23,277 bases of DNA from JADKBO01 sp037968395. Its GTDB lineage: Bacteria > Bacteroidota > Bacteroidia > Chitinophagales > Saprospiraceae. Shown one piece after another: positions 1 to 8,529 of the stretch (position 1 is its first letter; each line of letters starts with the position of its first letter). The stretch lies in assembly GCA_037968395.1 (NCBI GenBank), contig JBBKVK010000073.1, positions 1 through 23,277 of the forward strand, written 5' to 3'. Below the pieces are notes generated by a model that ran no database searches, was not told the DNA's origin, and saw nothing but the letters and a program-made list of their open reading frames with translations. The position numbers were made by a program, and so were the translations under genes.

Positions 1-2967
1 CAAAATACTTGTACAGCCTATATAGATGCTTGTATAGCGGGATTCCAAGCATATGCATTAGATCCAACTATTAAAGAACCATCAGGTGGTATACAAGACT
101 GGGCATTGAGTCCTGATAATAATACCTTGTATGCATTTTTTGGAATAGAAAACGGATTATTCGAAGTAGATCTAGCAAATATGAGTTCTAGCTGTATGGA
201 AGGCCCATTGGCCAATGCAGCGTTTACAGGAGTGACCGGCAATCAGACAGATGAGTTTGGAGGTATGTATTTTGAAGGCGATGTATTATACGGATGGCAA
301 GTAGATCGAGGAAGATTATTTACCATAGATAAAGCGACAGCGGTATTGACCTTAGTAGATGATGGGTTACCATTAGATTATAGAGGAGACAATGCAACAT
401 GTAATCCATGTCCAACATTGGGTGGAAGCAAGACTCCAAGTATCACGGTTTGTCCAGATACTACAACAACATATACAGTGACAGTCACAGACGAAAAAGG
501 ATGTGTCAATACAAAATCTATTGTAGTTGAGGTGAGTAGTGGACTAGATGTAGTAATTAACTCTATCAATACTAGTTGTGGAGAGGATAACGGAGAATCA
601 ACAGCCAATGTAAGTGGTGGCAAGTCACCTTATCATTTTAATTGGTCAAATGGACTAACTACTAATCAAATTGTGTCTCTTTCAAGTGGAACTTATAGTA
701 TAACAGTTACTGACTTTCTAGGTTGCAGTGTAATAAGTTCTGTGGTTATTAATGATAGTGAACCACTAAGCATTTCAAAATCAATGACTCATACTTCATG
801 TGGAATTAACAATGGAGTTGCTTCTATAACTACTACGAATGGTATAAGTCCATTTACTTATGAATGGTCAAACGGTGGTGCGACATCTAGTATATCAAAT
901 TTAGTTTCAGGTGATTATACTGTGACAGTGACAGATAATATTGGATGCATAGCGATTGATACTATTACAATTGATTCAAGCAGTTCACCTAAGGTTACAA
1001 TATCCCAGATTAATACAAATTGTGGATTCGAAAATGGTAGCGCAACAGCAAATATTACCGACGGAATATCTCCATATCAATTTATTTGGTCAAACGGTGC
1101 TATTACTCAAAGTATATCGAATCTTGCTAATGGCATTTATAGCATTACTGTTACAGATAGCATTGGGTGCACAGTAGATGGATCTGTAAGTATATTAGGC
1201 AGTACAGGTATTACTTCTTCAATTTCTACTACTCCGACAAGTTGTGGAAAAGCTAATGGGTCAGCCACTGCTATGGGTATCGATGGGTTTAGTCCTTACT
1301 CTTATTTGTGGTCTAATGGCAGTACCATATCTACAATATCCAATGTTGTTGGAGGCACATACCTTGTAACTGTGACAGATGCAAATGGATGTACTAACGC
1401 AAATTCAGGAGTAGTGGCTAGTAGCATTGCACCAGAAGGAGGAGTATTAATAGGAGGCCCATATGAATTTTGTAGAGATGGTAGTACTGATGTTGTAAAT
1501 GACTTAACTATTTCTGGAGTAAGTGGTACATCAAGTACTTGGGTTGTAACAGATATTGATGATGATATCGAATATATATTTAATATTCTTGATGATTTGA
1601 TTTTATTTGATTTTGAATCGACAACTAAGGATTTTTATTACATATACCATGTAAGTCACGAAGGCGCATTAAATGCTCAAATAGGCGACAATCTGATGGT
1701 TTTGAGTGGATGTTTGGATGTTTCAAATGGCATCTCAGTTTCCTTATATGATTATTCAGGGCCAAAATATGTTTCAACAGCTACTTTTGATATGGAAGAT
1801 TGTTTATCTATCCCGACGGATACAACTCCTTATGATTATACGGAGTTTGTAGCAAATATTAACAATAGTGCTGATTGTAGTAATTTGTCTATAGTAGGAG
1901 GACACTTTTATAGGACAAATCCAGAGCAAAATGGTCATTCCTGTACGCCAGGATTAAATGGTGGAGTGGCAGTTTGTGTGTCGTCAAACCCTTCTTGTAC
2001 ATACTTACCAGATTCAGATTCGCCTATTAAAATTGATATCTTAATAGAACCATCTAATGATAAGATTACAACTTTATCTTCACTTTCTTTTTATGAAAAA
2101 GCGCCAGATGTATTTGATTGGATTGATGGACCTGCTGGTGTTAATAATTGGCCGACAAAATTTGGTTTAAGAGTAAAAAGAGGTAATCAAATTATATATG
2201 AGGTTTCTGACCTTAATACGAAGTTTGATTGGAACCTAAGGGAATTCCTATTTGAGGGTATTGAGTTTGAAATTGATATTCCAACAACATTCACAATTGA
2301 GTTAATGCCTTATTGTCCTATTGGCAATTTTGGAGCTATATCTGCATGGGATATTGATGATTTGAAAATAAATAGTGAATGCAGAGAAAAATTTGAAGGT
2401 GGTATTTTAGAAGGCGGCCCATATAATCATTGTGTTGATGGAATTCCAGATTTTGTTTCTGATATTACGTTGATTGACGCAGCGGGCCCAAACACTAAAT
2501 TTTTAATTGTTGATAGCGCTGATATAGTAGTTGGTTTGTATGCTACTTTAGCAGATTTTTCTAATACAAATCTTGATTTATTAGGAGAAGGACAGTTTAG
2601 GTTTTACCATATTTCCTATGCTACAGGATTAACTGGGTGTGATGTTGGTAATAAATTCACTGTAGATTTCAATGGATGTTTTAAACTTTCAAATCCGGTG
2701 ATAATCATTCAGAAGTTTTGTGGGACAAGAATTACACTTTATCCAAACCCTTCAAGTGCTTTCGTTTACTTAAATATTGAGTCATCAATCCCAAAAGCGA
2801 CAGTCAAGATATTTAATAATCTTGGGCAGTTACAATTTATAGAATATATACGAAATGTTAAAGATGTAATTACTTTAGATTTCACAAATTATACTAAAGG
2901 ACTGTATCATGTAAGTGTAATTAGTGGTAACAACATTATTACAAAATCTGTTATGATTGTGGAGTAA
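1..2967 (+). CDS. T9SS-secreted SprB-repeat surface protein, 3' end (partial)
   Basis: The frame is open from base 1, so the real start lies upstream; the first in-window start-like codon (TTG at 106) is not the start. The 988 visible residues begin with a beta-propeller-like segment (SPDNNTLYAFFG, GRLFTIDKAT). A Cys-flanked Ig/PKD-like stretch follows (about nt 400-530), then four SprB-type repeats (nt 550-1416). Next come two copies of an EGGxLxGGPYxxC module (nt 1435-1745 and 2395-2705) that bracket a Cys-rich, jelly-roll-like domain of about 210 residues. The C-terminus (LYPNPSS, NLGQ, YTKGLYHVSV, KSVMIVE) is a T9SS type A sorting domain, so the protein should cross the outer membrane by T9SS and be anchored or released. 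SprB repeats are known from the Flavobacterium gliding adhesin; a role in adhesion or gliding here is inference. A strong terminator follows the stop. Confidence 0.9.
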   Translation, partial: QNTCTAYIDACIAGFQAYALDPTIKEPSGGIQDWALSPDNNTLYAFFGIENGLFEVDLANMSSSCMEGPLANAAFTGVTGNQTDEFGGMYFEGDVLYGWQVDRGRLFTIDKATAVLTLVDDGLPLDYRGDNATCNPCPTLGGSKTPSITVCPDTTTTYTVTVTDEKGCVNTKSIVVEVSSGLDVVINSINTSCGEDNGESTANVSGGKSPYHFNWSNGLTTNQIVSLSSGTYSITVTDFLGCSVISSVVINDSEPLSISKSMTHTSCGINNGVASITTTNGISPFTYEWSNGGATSSISNLVSGDYTVTVTDNIGCIAIDTITIDSSSSPKVTISQINTNCGFENGSATANITDGISPYQFIWSNGAITQSISNLANGIYSITVTDSIGCTVDGSVSILGSTGITSSISTTPTSCGKANGSATAMGIDGFSPYSYLWSNGSTISTISNVVGGTYLVTVTDANGCTNANSGVVASSIAPEGGVLIGGPYEFCRDGSTDVVNDLTISGVSGTSSTWVVTDIDDDIEYIFNILDDLILFDFESTTKDFYYIYHVSHEGALNAQIGDNLMVLSGCLDVSNGISVSLYDYSGPKYVSTATFDMEDCLSIPTDTTPYDYTEFVANINNSADCSNLSIVGGHFYRTNPEQNGHSCTPGLNGGVAVCVSSNPSCTYLPDSDSPIKIDILIEPSNDKITTLSSLSFYEKAPDVFDWIDGPAGVNNWPTKFGLRVKRGNQIIYEVSDLNTKFDWNLREFLFEGIEFEIDIPTTFTIELMPYCPIGNFGAISAWDIDDLKINSECREKFEGGILEGGPYNHCVDGIPDFVSDITLIDAAGPNTKFLIVDSADIVVGLYATLADFSNTNLDLLGEGQFRFYHISYATGLTGCDVGNKFTVDFNGCFKLSNPVIIIQKFCGTRITLYPNPSSAFVYLNIESSIPKATVKIFNNLGQLQFIEYIRNVKDVITLDFTNYTKGLYHVSVISGNNIITKSVMIVE
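550..1416 (+). repeat. Four tandem SprB-type protein repeats
   Basis: The units run at about 550-750, 766-972, 991-1194 and 1210-1416, with a period of 216-225 nt (72-75 residues). Each has the pattern TSCGxxNG, SPYxxxWSNG, ISNLxxGxYxxTVTDxxGC. They are coding repeats within the first CDS and are diverged at DNA level. The conserved Cys pair in each unit probably forms a disulfide after export. Confidence 0.88.
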
Positions 2968-2977
2968 GACAAAATTT

Positions 2978-3013
2978 TAAAGTAGAATAGCTATTAGTAG
3001 TTATTCTACTTTA
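2978..3013 (+). terminator. Rho-independent terminator after the SprB-repeat gene
   Basis: A hairpin starts 11 nt after the stop codon: the left arm AAAGTAGAATAGCTA (2979-2993) pairs with TAGTTATTCTACTTT (2998-3012) through 15 bp including one G-U, around a TTAG tetraloop. An extra T-A pair closes the base. A T-rich run (ttattcttatttatttgttt) follows. It separates this gene from the propeller protein downstream. Confidence 0.85.
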
Positions 3014-3101
3014 TTCTTATTTATTTGTTTATTTGAAGTTATTTTTCATTGATATTAAAGCTTTTACAATTAATATATAACCGTAATTCGTACAAGTTTT
3101 C

Positions 3102-3109
3102 TACTTTTG
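3102..3109 (+). promoter_or_regulatory. Candidate -7 box (TACTTTTG) for the propeller-protein operon
   Basis: TACTTTTG matches the Bacteroidota -7 consensus TAnnTTTG exactly and lies 28 nt before the ATG at 3138. I see no convincing -33 TTTG at the expected spacing. The same octamer occurs 32 nt before the gene at 13304, which supports its being functional. Confidence 0.5.
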
Positions 3110-3137
3110 TACTTAATATTTAAAGTAGTAACATTCT

Positions 3138-6100
3138 ATGCGAGTTTTTATTTTTTTACTTTTTACTTTTAATCTATATTCTGTACAAGGACAATTAGAG
3201 ACTAAGTACTATTCTAATCTAAACCAAGAAGATAACAATCTTCCCACATGGATTACACTAATGTACTCTGATAACCCTGACCCTGGAATAGTTGTAAATG
3301 AGTATGAAAAGTATTACAAGACTCATGAATTTGTTAAGTCAGAGCATACCCAGTATTATAAAAGGTGGCTCAAATCCATTACTAGAGAAGTTGAATTATC
3401 ACCAAAGAACAATAGAAGGCCAAACAGTGGTAGTAGAATTCCTGATTGGACTTGTATTGGTCCATGGGATTGGGACCATGATGCTGCAGGTAGGTCTTAT
3501 GCTCCAGGAAGCTCTCATGTTTATGCAGTTGAGCAAAGCATAAGTAATCCTAATATTTTATATGCAGGTACTGCTACTGCTGGGATTTGGAAAACTATAA
3601 ATAGAGGAGATAATTGGACACCGTGTACTTACGATTATGATGTAAATGGCGTCTATGCTCTAGAAATAGACCATACTAACCCAAATATTGTTTTTGCATC
3701 AATGTTGTCTTCTGTTTACAAATCAATCGATGGTGGACTCACATGGTCTCCTACAGGGGATGCAAGTTTTCAAGCGATTTCATTAAATGTAAAAGACATT
3801 GCAATGGATCCAAATGATAACCAAATCATATTTATAGCTTCAGTACAAGGGTTTTATCGATCTACTGATGCTGGTAGTAACTGGACGTTAATAAACGGTA
3901 CTTCGCACCAAGAAATTGAATTTCATCCAATAAATAATGATACAATATACACAGTTAGACAAAGTGGTGATCAAACTTTTTTTGCTAGATCTTTTAATAA
4001 TGGGGTTTCTTTTACTCAAGTGGGCTCTGGGTGGCCAGTACCAATAGAAGAGCAAAAGAGAGCAGAAATAGCTGTATCTTTAGATGAACCTGACTATGTT
4101 TTTGCACACCTTACTGGAAAAGAAAATGGTGGATCAGGGTTGTATGGTATCTATAAGAGTTCTGATCTAGGCTCCAATTGGACATTTGAGTGTTGTGGGC
4201 CTCAACCTGCAGGAGTGCCAGATTTAAGCACAGTTCCGCCTAATATTAACATTATGGCATGGAGTAAAGAGGGAACAGATAATGGAGGCCAATATTATTA
4301 TAATGTTGCTTTTGGAGTTTCTCCTTTTAATGCCGATTCTCTTTGGGCTGCTGGTACCAATATGTGGCATAGTAGTGATGGAGGTGCTACCTTTATTTGC
4401 ACTGCTAAATGGAGTGAACCAGGACAGCCAGATTATGTACATGCAGATGTTCATGATTTTCATTATTATGCTCATACTGGGGAAATTTGGGTAGCGAATG
4501 ATGGTGGTATTTTTAAAAGTACTGATAATGGAGCAACATTCATTAGAAAAAACAATGGTATTGAAGGTGCTGATTTTTGGGGTTTTGGCCAAGGGTTTTG
4601 GGAAGGAGATATTATGCTTGGGGGTACCTACCATAATGGTACTTTGTTGAAAGAAAACAATGTGTATATAAATGATTGGATTTGCACAGATGGCGGTGAC
4701 GGCAATTATGGTATGGTGAATCCAGGAAGACCAAAGAATGTTCATGGCTGGTTTAATATCAAGGATTTAAAATCGGACCGAACAATAGCACCTGTTACCA
4801 GAAATAACCCCCATGAAGCAAATGCCAGCTACATTACAGGTGAGGATAGTGACATCATTTTTCATCCCAATTACTATGATACATGGTGGGTGGGTTCTGA
4901 TACAGCGATTTATAAAACTATTGACAACGGCTTTACTTTCGAATATCTACATGATTTTGGTAATAAAGTAGTCGCTATGGAAATATCAATGTCGAATCCT
5001 GATATTTTGTATGCTTCAACATGGCCTGGTTGGTGGTCAAAGAAAGAATTATGGCGGACAGTTGACGGTGGATATACTTGGACAAATATTACTCCTTCTG
5101 ATGCTCAATTGGTAAATAATAATTGGGTTCCTTATGATATAGTAGTTGACCCATTAGATGGTATGAAAGTTACTATTGTAAGGACTTCTATGTACAGCGG
5201 CACCAACTTAGATGCTAAAAGAGTATTTACTAGTTCAAATGGAGGTGACACATGGGTTAATATTTCAGGCACCAGTATGAATGGAGAACCAGCAACGGTT
5301 GCATCATCACAATACGGTGCAGATGGAGGACTAATTATAGGAACTCGTAAAGGAATGTGGTATAAAGACAACAGTCTTTCTGATTTCATCAATATTTCTA
5401 GCGATCTTCCATTATCAACTTTTAGTGAAAAAATATATCCGTATTATAGAAAACAAAAAATTAGAACAGCAACAAATAGATCTGTTTGGGAAAGACCTTT
5501 CCCTCAACCTTCTACTAGGGTAATAGCAAACCTTGGTGTCTCAAAAAAAGAATATTATTGCAATCAAGATACTGTGAGTTTTGTCGATTTATCAATTGTA
5601 TCAGAAGTTGGAATTACCTACAATTGGCAATTTCAGGGGGGAACACCATTGACATCTACTCAAAGAAAACCTAAAGTTATCTACGAATGCCCAGGAGAAT
5701 ATGATGTCACCTTAACAGTTTCTGATATCAACGGGAGCGATACAAAGACTTTTGACAACGTGGTTACGATTCTAAATGACTGCGATGCTGTCGAAGAGCC
5801 TGGACTTTCTCTAAATACAAAAGGAGCAGGGGACTATGGCCTAGTAAATGATTTTGCTTTGAGTACAAATACCATGACTATCTCAGCTTGGGTAAAACCG
5901 AATGGAATCCAACAGGATTATACTGGGATATTTATGAACGATGGTGTCACAGCGGGGTTAAATTTTAGAGAAGGCAATAACACTTTGGGTTATCATTGGC
6001 CAAATGGGTCTTGGTCATGGGATAGCAATCTAATTGCTCCCCCAAATCAATGGTCACATGTGGCGATGGTTATAACTCCAAGTAACATTACTTTGTATTT

Positions 6101-7595
6101 AAATGGTAAATCAGCGACCCATTCAGTATCTACAAGTATTGTTGATTTTACGACCATTAGGGTTGGGTCATATAAAGGATGGAATGACAGGAATTTTAAA
6201 GGGGATATAGATGAGGTTTGTATATACGACAGAGCTGTATCCCAAGATGAAATAAGAGAAGGAAGACACCTCACAAAAGATCCAAATGTGGATGGTTCTA
6301 TTATCGCTTATTATAAATTTAATAGAGATGAAACCTTTCTATATGATCAAGCAGGTTTTAGAAACGGAAATATTACAGGAAATGCAGAGAAATTAGAGTC
6401 AACAGCCCCAGTTGGAAAAGGGGTTTCTGATTTAATAGATGTTACATCTGCGGGTACTTATAATTTGCCAAACACAGGTGCTTCACTAATATTCGGGTCA
6501 GGTTCTAAGCCAAATGGTAAAATTGTTGTTTCCCACTTACTTAACAACCCTAGAGTTGTACCTAATACTGAAATTAATCTTTCTAGAGGGTATTTTATTA
6601 TCAACAATTATGGCACAAATTCGACTTTTACGGGTCTAGAAAATGTTTTATTTTCTAATGCTGGTACCATTACCAACCAAATGAGCACCACTTTAAGTGC
6701 AACAGTTCACTTGAGAGATGAAAATGAAGGATTAAACCAATGGTCTAGTGTTTACACAGGACCTTTTAACTTTAATTCAGGTTTGTATGGTGGTATTGAG
6801 CTATTAAATCCAACCACAATAACATCTTTTGATAAACAGTACTTAATTAATAGGCCTCCATTTGCAATCCAACAGGCACAAGTAAGTTTATCACCTTATG
6901 GAAGTAATACAATTAATGGGGGCAATAGTGTAGAGCTGTTATTAGAATCGCCCTACCAATCGTTAATATTACCTTATCACGACGAGACTACAATAGAGTT
7001 AATAGAATCACCAACAGCTGGCACAATGGTATATGACACATCAATGAATGCAATTGTATTTTTTAATGGTAGTATTTGGAATAAATTAACGGCAAAATCT
7101 CAATTTATATCTCAAAATAGCACTATTGTTGGTAGAGGAATTGGAATAGATTTAAATGGTTCCCCTAGGATAGAATCCGCTTTGTTAAACTTATCTGAAG
7201 CTAATGGAACATTTGTTCTTCCTGCATATACCAATTCCCAAATATTAGAGTTAGCCACTCCAGTAAGTCGGATGTTATTGTATAATTCTGACTTGAACAG
7301 AATAATGGTGTTTGACGATACTAGATGGAGAAGCATAAAATCTTCACCAATTTCTTATACCAGTACTGGTACAAATAATCGTATTGATGGGTTTGTAGCT
7401 GGTTCATCTATAAAGTCGCCAAGTGCAGTTGTAGAGGTGTCTAATAGTAATTATAGAACGGTAGCAATTACACAGATGAATGTGGCACAAATAGACAATC
7501 CTCAAAAAGGAATGATTATATATGATGATTCTCGTAAATCTTATTTGGTATTTGACGGAGAGGATTGGGGTAAATTTGCATTTGAAATCGAATAA
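3138..7595 (+). CDS. Secreted sortilin/BNR-propeller, PKD and LamG protein
   Basis: 1485 residues with an N-terminal signal peptide (MRVFIFLLFTFNLYSVQG, about 1-18). Residues about 110-720 carry at least nine Asp-box-like motifs (TINRGDNW, SIDGGLTW, STDAGSNW, SSDLGSNW, SSDGGATF, STDNGATF, TIDNGFTF, TVDGGYTW, SSNGGDTW), as in a VPS10/sortilin or sialidase-type beta-propeller. A PKD domain follows (about 807-880: YNWQFQGG, CPGEYDVTLTVSD), then a LamG/concanavalin-like domain (about 891-1060: ISAWVKP, WSHVAMV, GDIDEVCIYDRAVS). The C-terminal 400 residues end in three copies of a YDxxxxxxxxFxGxxW motif near residues 1296, 1380 and 1458. No T9SS sorting domain is visible. Family knowledge points to carbohydrate or protein binding outside the cell; the substrate is unknown. 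It is probably co-transcribed with the thiol oxidoreductase two bases downstream. Confidence 0.88.
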   Translation: MRVFIFLLFTFNLYSVQGQLETKYYSNLNQEDNNLPTWITLMYSDNPDPGIVVNEYEKYYKTHEFVKSEHTQYYKRWLKSITREVELSPKNNRRPNSGSRIPDWTCIGPWDWDHDAAGRSYAPGSSHVYAVEQSISNPNILYAGTATAGIWKTINRGDNWTPCTYDYDVNGVYALEIDHTNPNIVFASMLSSVYKSIDGGLTWSPTGDASFQAISLNVKDIAMDPNDNQIIFIASVQGFYRSTDAGSNWTLINGTSHQEIEFHPINNDTIYTVRQSGDQTFFARSFNNGVSFTQVGSGWPVPIEEQKRAEIAVSLDEPDYVFAHLTGKENGGSGLYGIYKSSDLGSNWTFECCGPQPAGVPDLSTVPPNINIMAWSKEGTDNGGQYYYNVAFGVSPFNADSLWAAGTNMWHSSDGGATFICTAKWSEPGQPDYVHADVHDFHYYAHTGEIWVANDGGIFKSTDNGATFIRKNNGIEGADFWGFGQGFWEGDIMLGGTYHNGTLLKENNVYINDWICTDGGDGNYGMVNPGRPKNVHGWFNIKDLKSDRTIAPVTRNNPHEANASYITGEDSDIIFHPNYYDTWWVGSDTAIYKTIDNGFTFEYLHDFGNKVVAMEISMSNPDILYASTWPGWWSKKELWRTVDGGYTWTNITPSDAQLVNNNWVPYDIVVDPLDGMKVTIVRTSMYSGTNLDAKRVFTSSNGGDTWVNISGTSMNGEPATVASSQYGADGGLIIGTRKGMWYKDNSLSDFINISSDLPLSTFSEKIYPYYRKQKIRTATNRSVWERPFPQPSTRVIANLGVSKKEYYCNQDTVSFVDLSIVSEVGITYNWQFQGGTPLTSTQRKPKVIYECPGEYDVTLTVSDINGSDTKTFDNVVTILNDCDAVEEPGLSLNTKGAGDYGLVNDFALSTNTMTISAWVKPNGIQQDYTGIFMNDGVTAGLNFREGNNTLGYHWPNGSWSWDSNLIAPPNQWSHVAMVITPSNITLYLNGKSATHSVSTSIVDFTTIRVGSYKGWNDRNFKGDIDEVCIYDRAVSQDEIREGRHLTKDPNVDGSIIAYYKFNRDETFLYDQAGFRNGNITGNAEKLESTAPVGKGVSDLIDVTSAGTYNLPNTGASLIFGSGSKPNGKIVVSHLLNNPRVVPNTEINLSRGYFIINNYGTNSTFTGLENVLFSNAGTITNQMSTTLSATVHLRDENEGLNQWSSVYTGPFNFNSGLYGGIELLNPTTITSFDKQYLINRPPFAIQQAQVSLSPYGSNTINGGNSVELLLESPYQSLILPYHDETTIELIESPTAGTMVYDTSMNAIVFFNGSIWNKLTAKSQFISQNSTIVGRGIGIDLNGSPRIESALLNLSEANGTFVLPAYTNSQILELATPVSRMLLYNSDLNRIMVFDDTRWRSIKSSPISYTSTGTNNRIDGFVAGSSIKSPSAVVEVSNSNYRTVAITQMNVAQIDNPQKGMIIYDDSRKSYLVFDGEDWGKFAFEIE

Positions 7596-7597
7596 AT

Positions 7598-8287
7598 ATG
7601 AAAATAATCTTAATTTTCTTATCAACACTTTTTATAATAGACTCACTGTTTAGTCAGGCAGATATAAATAAAATGGAAATAGTATATATTGGAGATCCAA
7701 TGTGCTCATGGTGTTATGGCATATCTGAGGAATTGGCAAAAGTAAAAGATCATTTTGAAGGAAGATTGGAATTTAAACTCGTTGTTGGTGGGCTGAGGCC
7801 AGGAGGAGGAGACGAATGGAATGATAATTTCAAGGACTTCTTAAAACATCATTGGGAGGAAGTAAATACAAGATCAGGAGTGTCATTTTCATATGATATA
7901 TTTAATAAAGAAGATTTCCTATACGATACCGAACCTTCTTGTAGGGCTACTGTGATTGCAAGAGACATGAACCAAAGTATAGTATTAGATTTTTTTTATG
8001 CCACTCAGAAAGGGTTTTATTTTGAAAATAAAGACCCAAAAGATGTCAATTTTTACAAAAGCATATGCCACGATTTAAAGGTAGATTTTGAGGATTTTAA
8101 GGCTAGATTTCAATCGGATAAATATAAGAATTTGACAGTGCAAGATTTTCAGTATGCCTCTCAAATTGGGGTTAGATCTTTCCCAACTGTCATGCTTAAT
8201 AAGAATGGGATGTTGATAAAAGTGGCAAATGGATTTGCTACAAGTGCTGCAATGATTGCCAAAATCGAGCAGTTAATTGTAGAATGA
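7598..8287 (+). CDS. Periplasmic DsbA/FrnE-family thiol-disulfide oxidoreductase
   Basis: 229 residues. Residues 1-20 form a hydrophobic signal peptide (MKIILIFLSTLFIIDSLFSQ). The mature part opens with GDPMCSWCYG, with the redox pair Cys36-Cys39 in a CSWC thioredoxin-type motif. Residues 191-197 (GVRSFPT) supply the cis-proline loop typical of the DsbA/FrnE fold. The CSWC context matches the predicted protein-disulfide isomerases of COG3531, which are usually cytoplasmic; the signal peptide here implies the periplasm. Another ATG at 7673 would remove the signal, but the start at 7598 sits 2 nt after the previous stop and gives tight operon coupling. A plausible role is oxidising or isomerising cysteines of exported proteins, including the roughly ten cysteines of the upstream propeller protein; this is inferred from position only. 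Confidence 0.85.
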   Translation: MKIILIFLSTLFIIDSLFSQADINKMEIVYIGDPMCSWCYGISEELAKVKDHFEGRLEFKLVVGGLRPGGGDEWNDNFKDFLKHHWEEVNTRSGVSFSYDIFNKEDFLYDTEPSCRATVIARDMNQSIVLDFFYATQKGFYFENKDPKDVNFYKSICHDLKVDFEDFKARFQSDKYKNLTVQDFQYASQIGVRSFPTVMLNKNGMLIKVANGFATSAAMIAKIEQLIVE

Positions 8288-8291
8288 TTTC

Positions 8292-8526
8292 TTAAACCCG
8301 GATTATGCGATAGGGCTTCGTTATGAGGGTTGAAAGAGCAACCTGCCAGCCGGTCAGGCTGGTAAAATATGAAGTTTTACTGCTTATAGCATCCTGTAGT
8401 CTACAGGATGGTGTAAGCAGTAAACTTAGTGAAACGATATATTTTGCAGCTATTTCAAGCCGCAATACCTGCCCGCCTTACAAGACTTTGGCAGGCGGGG
8501 ATTGTCTATCGCATAATCTGGGTTAA
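8292..8526. mobile_element. MITE/REP-like element with terminal inverted repeats
   Basis: The ends are inverted repeats: AACCCGGATTATGCGATAG at the left (8295-8313) and CTATCGCATAATCTGGGTT at the right (8506-8524), with one mismatch, and both flanked outward by TTAA-type sequence. Inside are four hairpins: GGTTG/CAACC (8328-8343); CCAGCC/GGCTGG (8346-8362); a long imperfect stem (8372-8427) with CATCCTGTAG facing CTACAGGATG; and CCCGCC/GGCGGG (8472-8499). It begins 4 nt after the thiol-oxidoreductase stop and ends 3 nt before the transporter stop, filling the convergent gap. No convincing protein is encoded; a 67-codon open frame merely follows the structure. It may be a non-autonomous mobile element or REP-type repeat doubling as a bidirectional terminator. 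I could not check copy number. Confidence 0.65.
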
Positions 8527-8529
8527 ATG

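Noticed and set aside
106..108. TTG at 106 as a start codon for the first gene
   Set aside because: The frame is open to base 1 with coding-like residues and no signal peptide follows 106, so the start is upstream of the window.
550..1416. Regular 216-225 nt periodicity as a possible CRISPR or DNA satellite
   Set aside because: The units are diverged at DNA level but conserved as SprB-type protein repeats, in frame throughout.
8323..8526. 67-codon plus-strand ORF inside the inverted-repeat element
   Set aside because: It follows the hairpins and terminal repeat, has no recognisable protein character and ends in the right terminal repeat.
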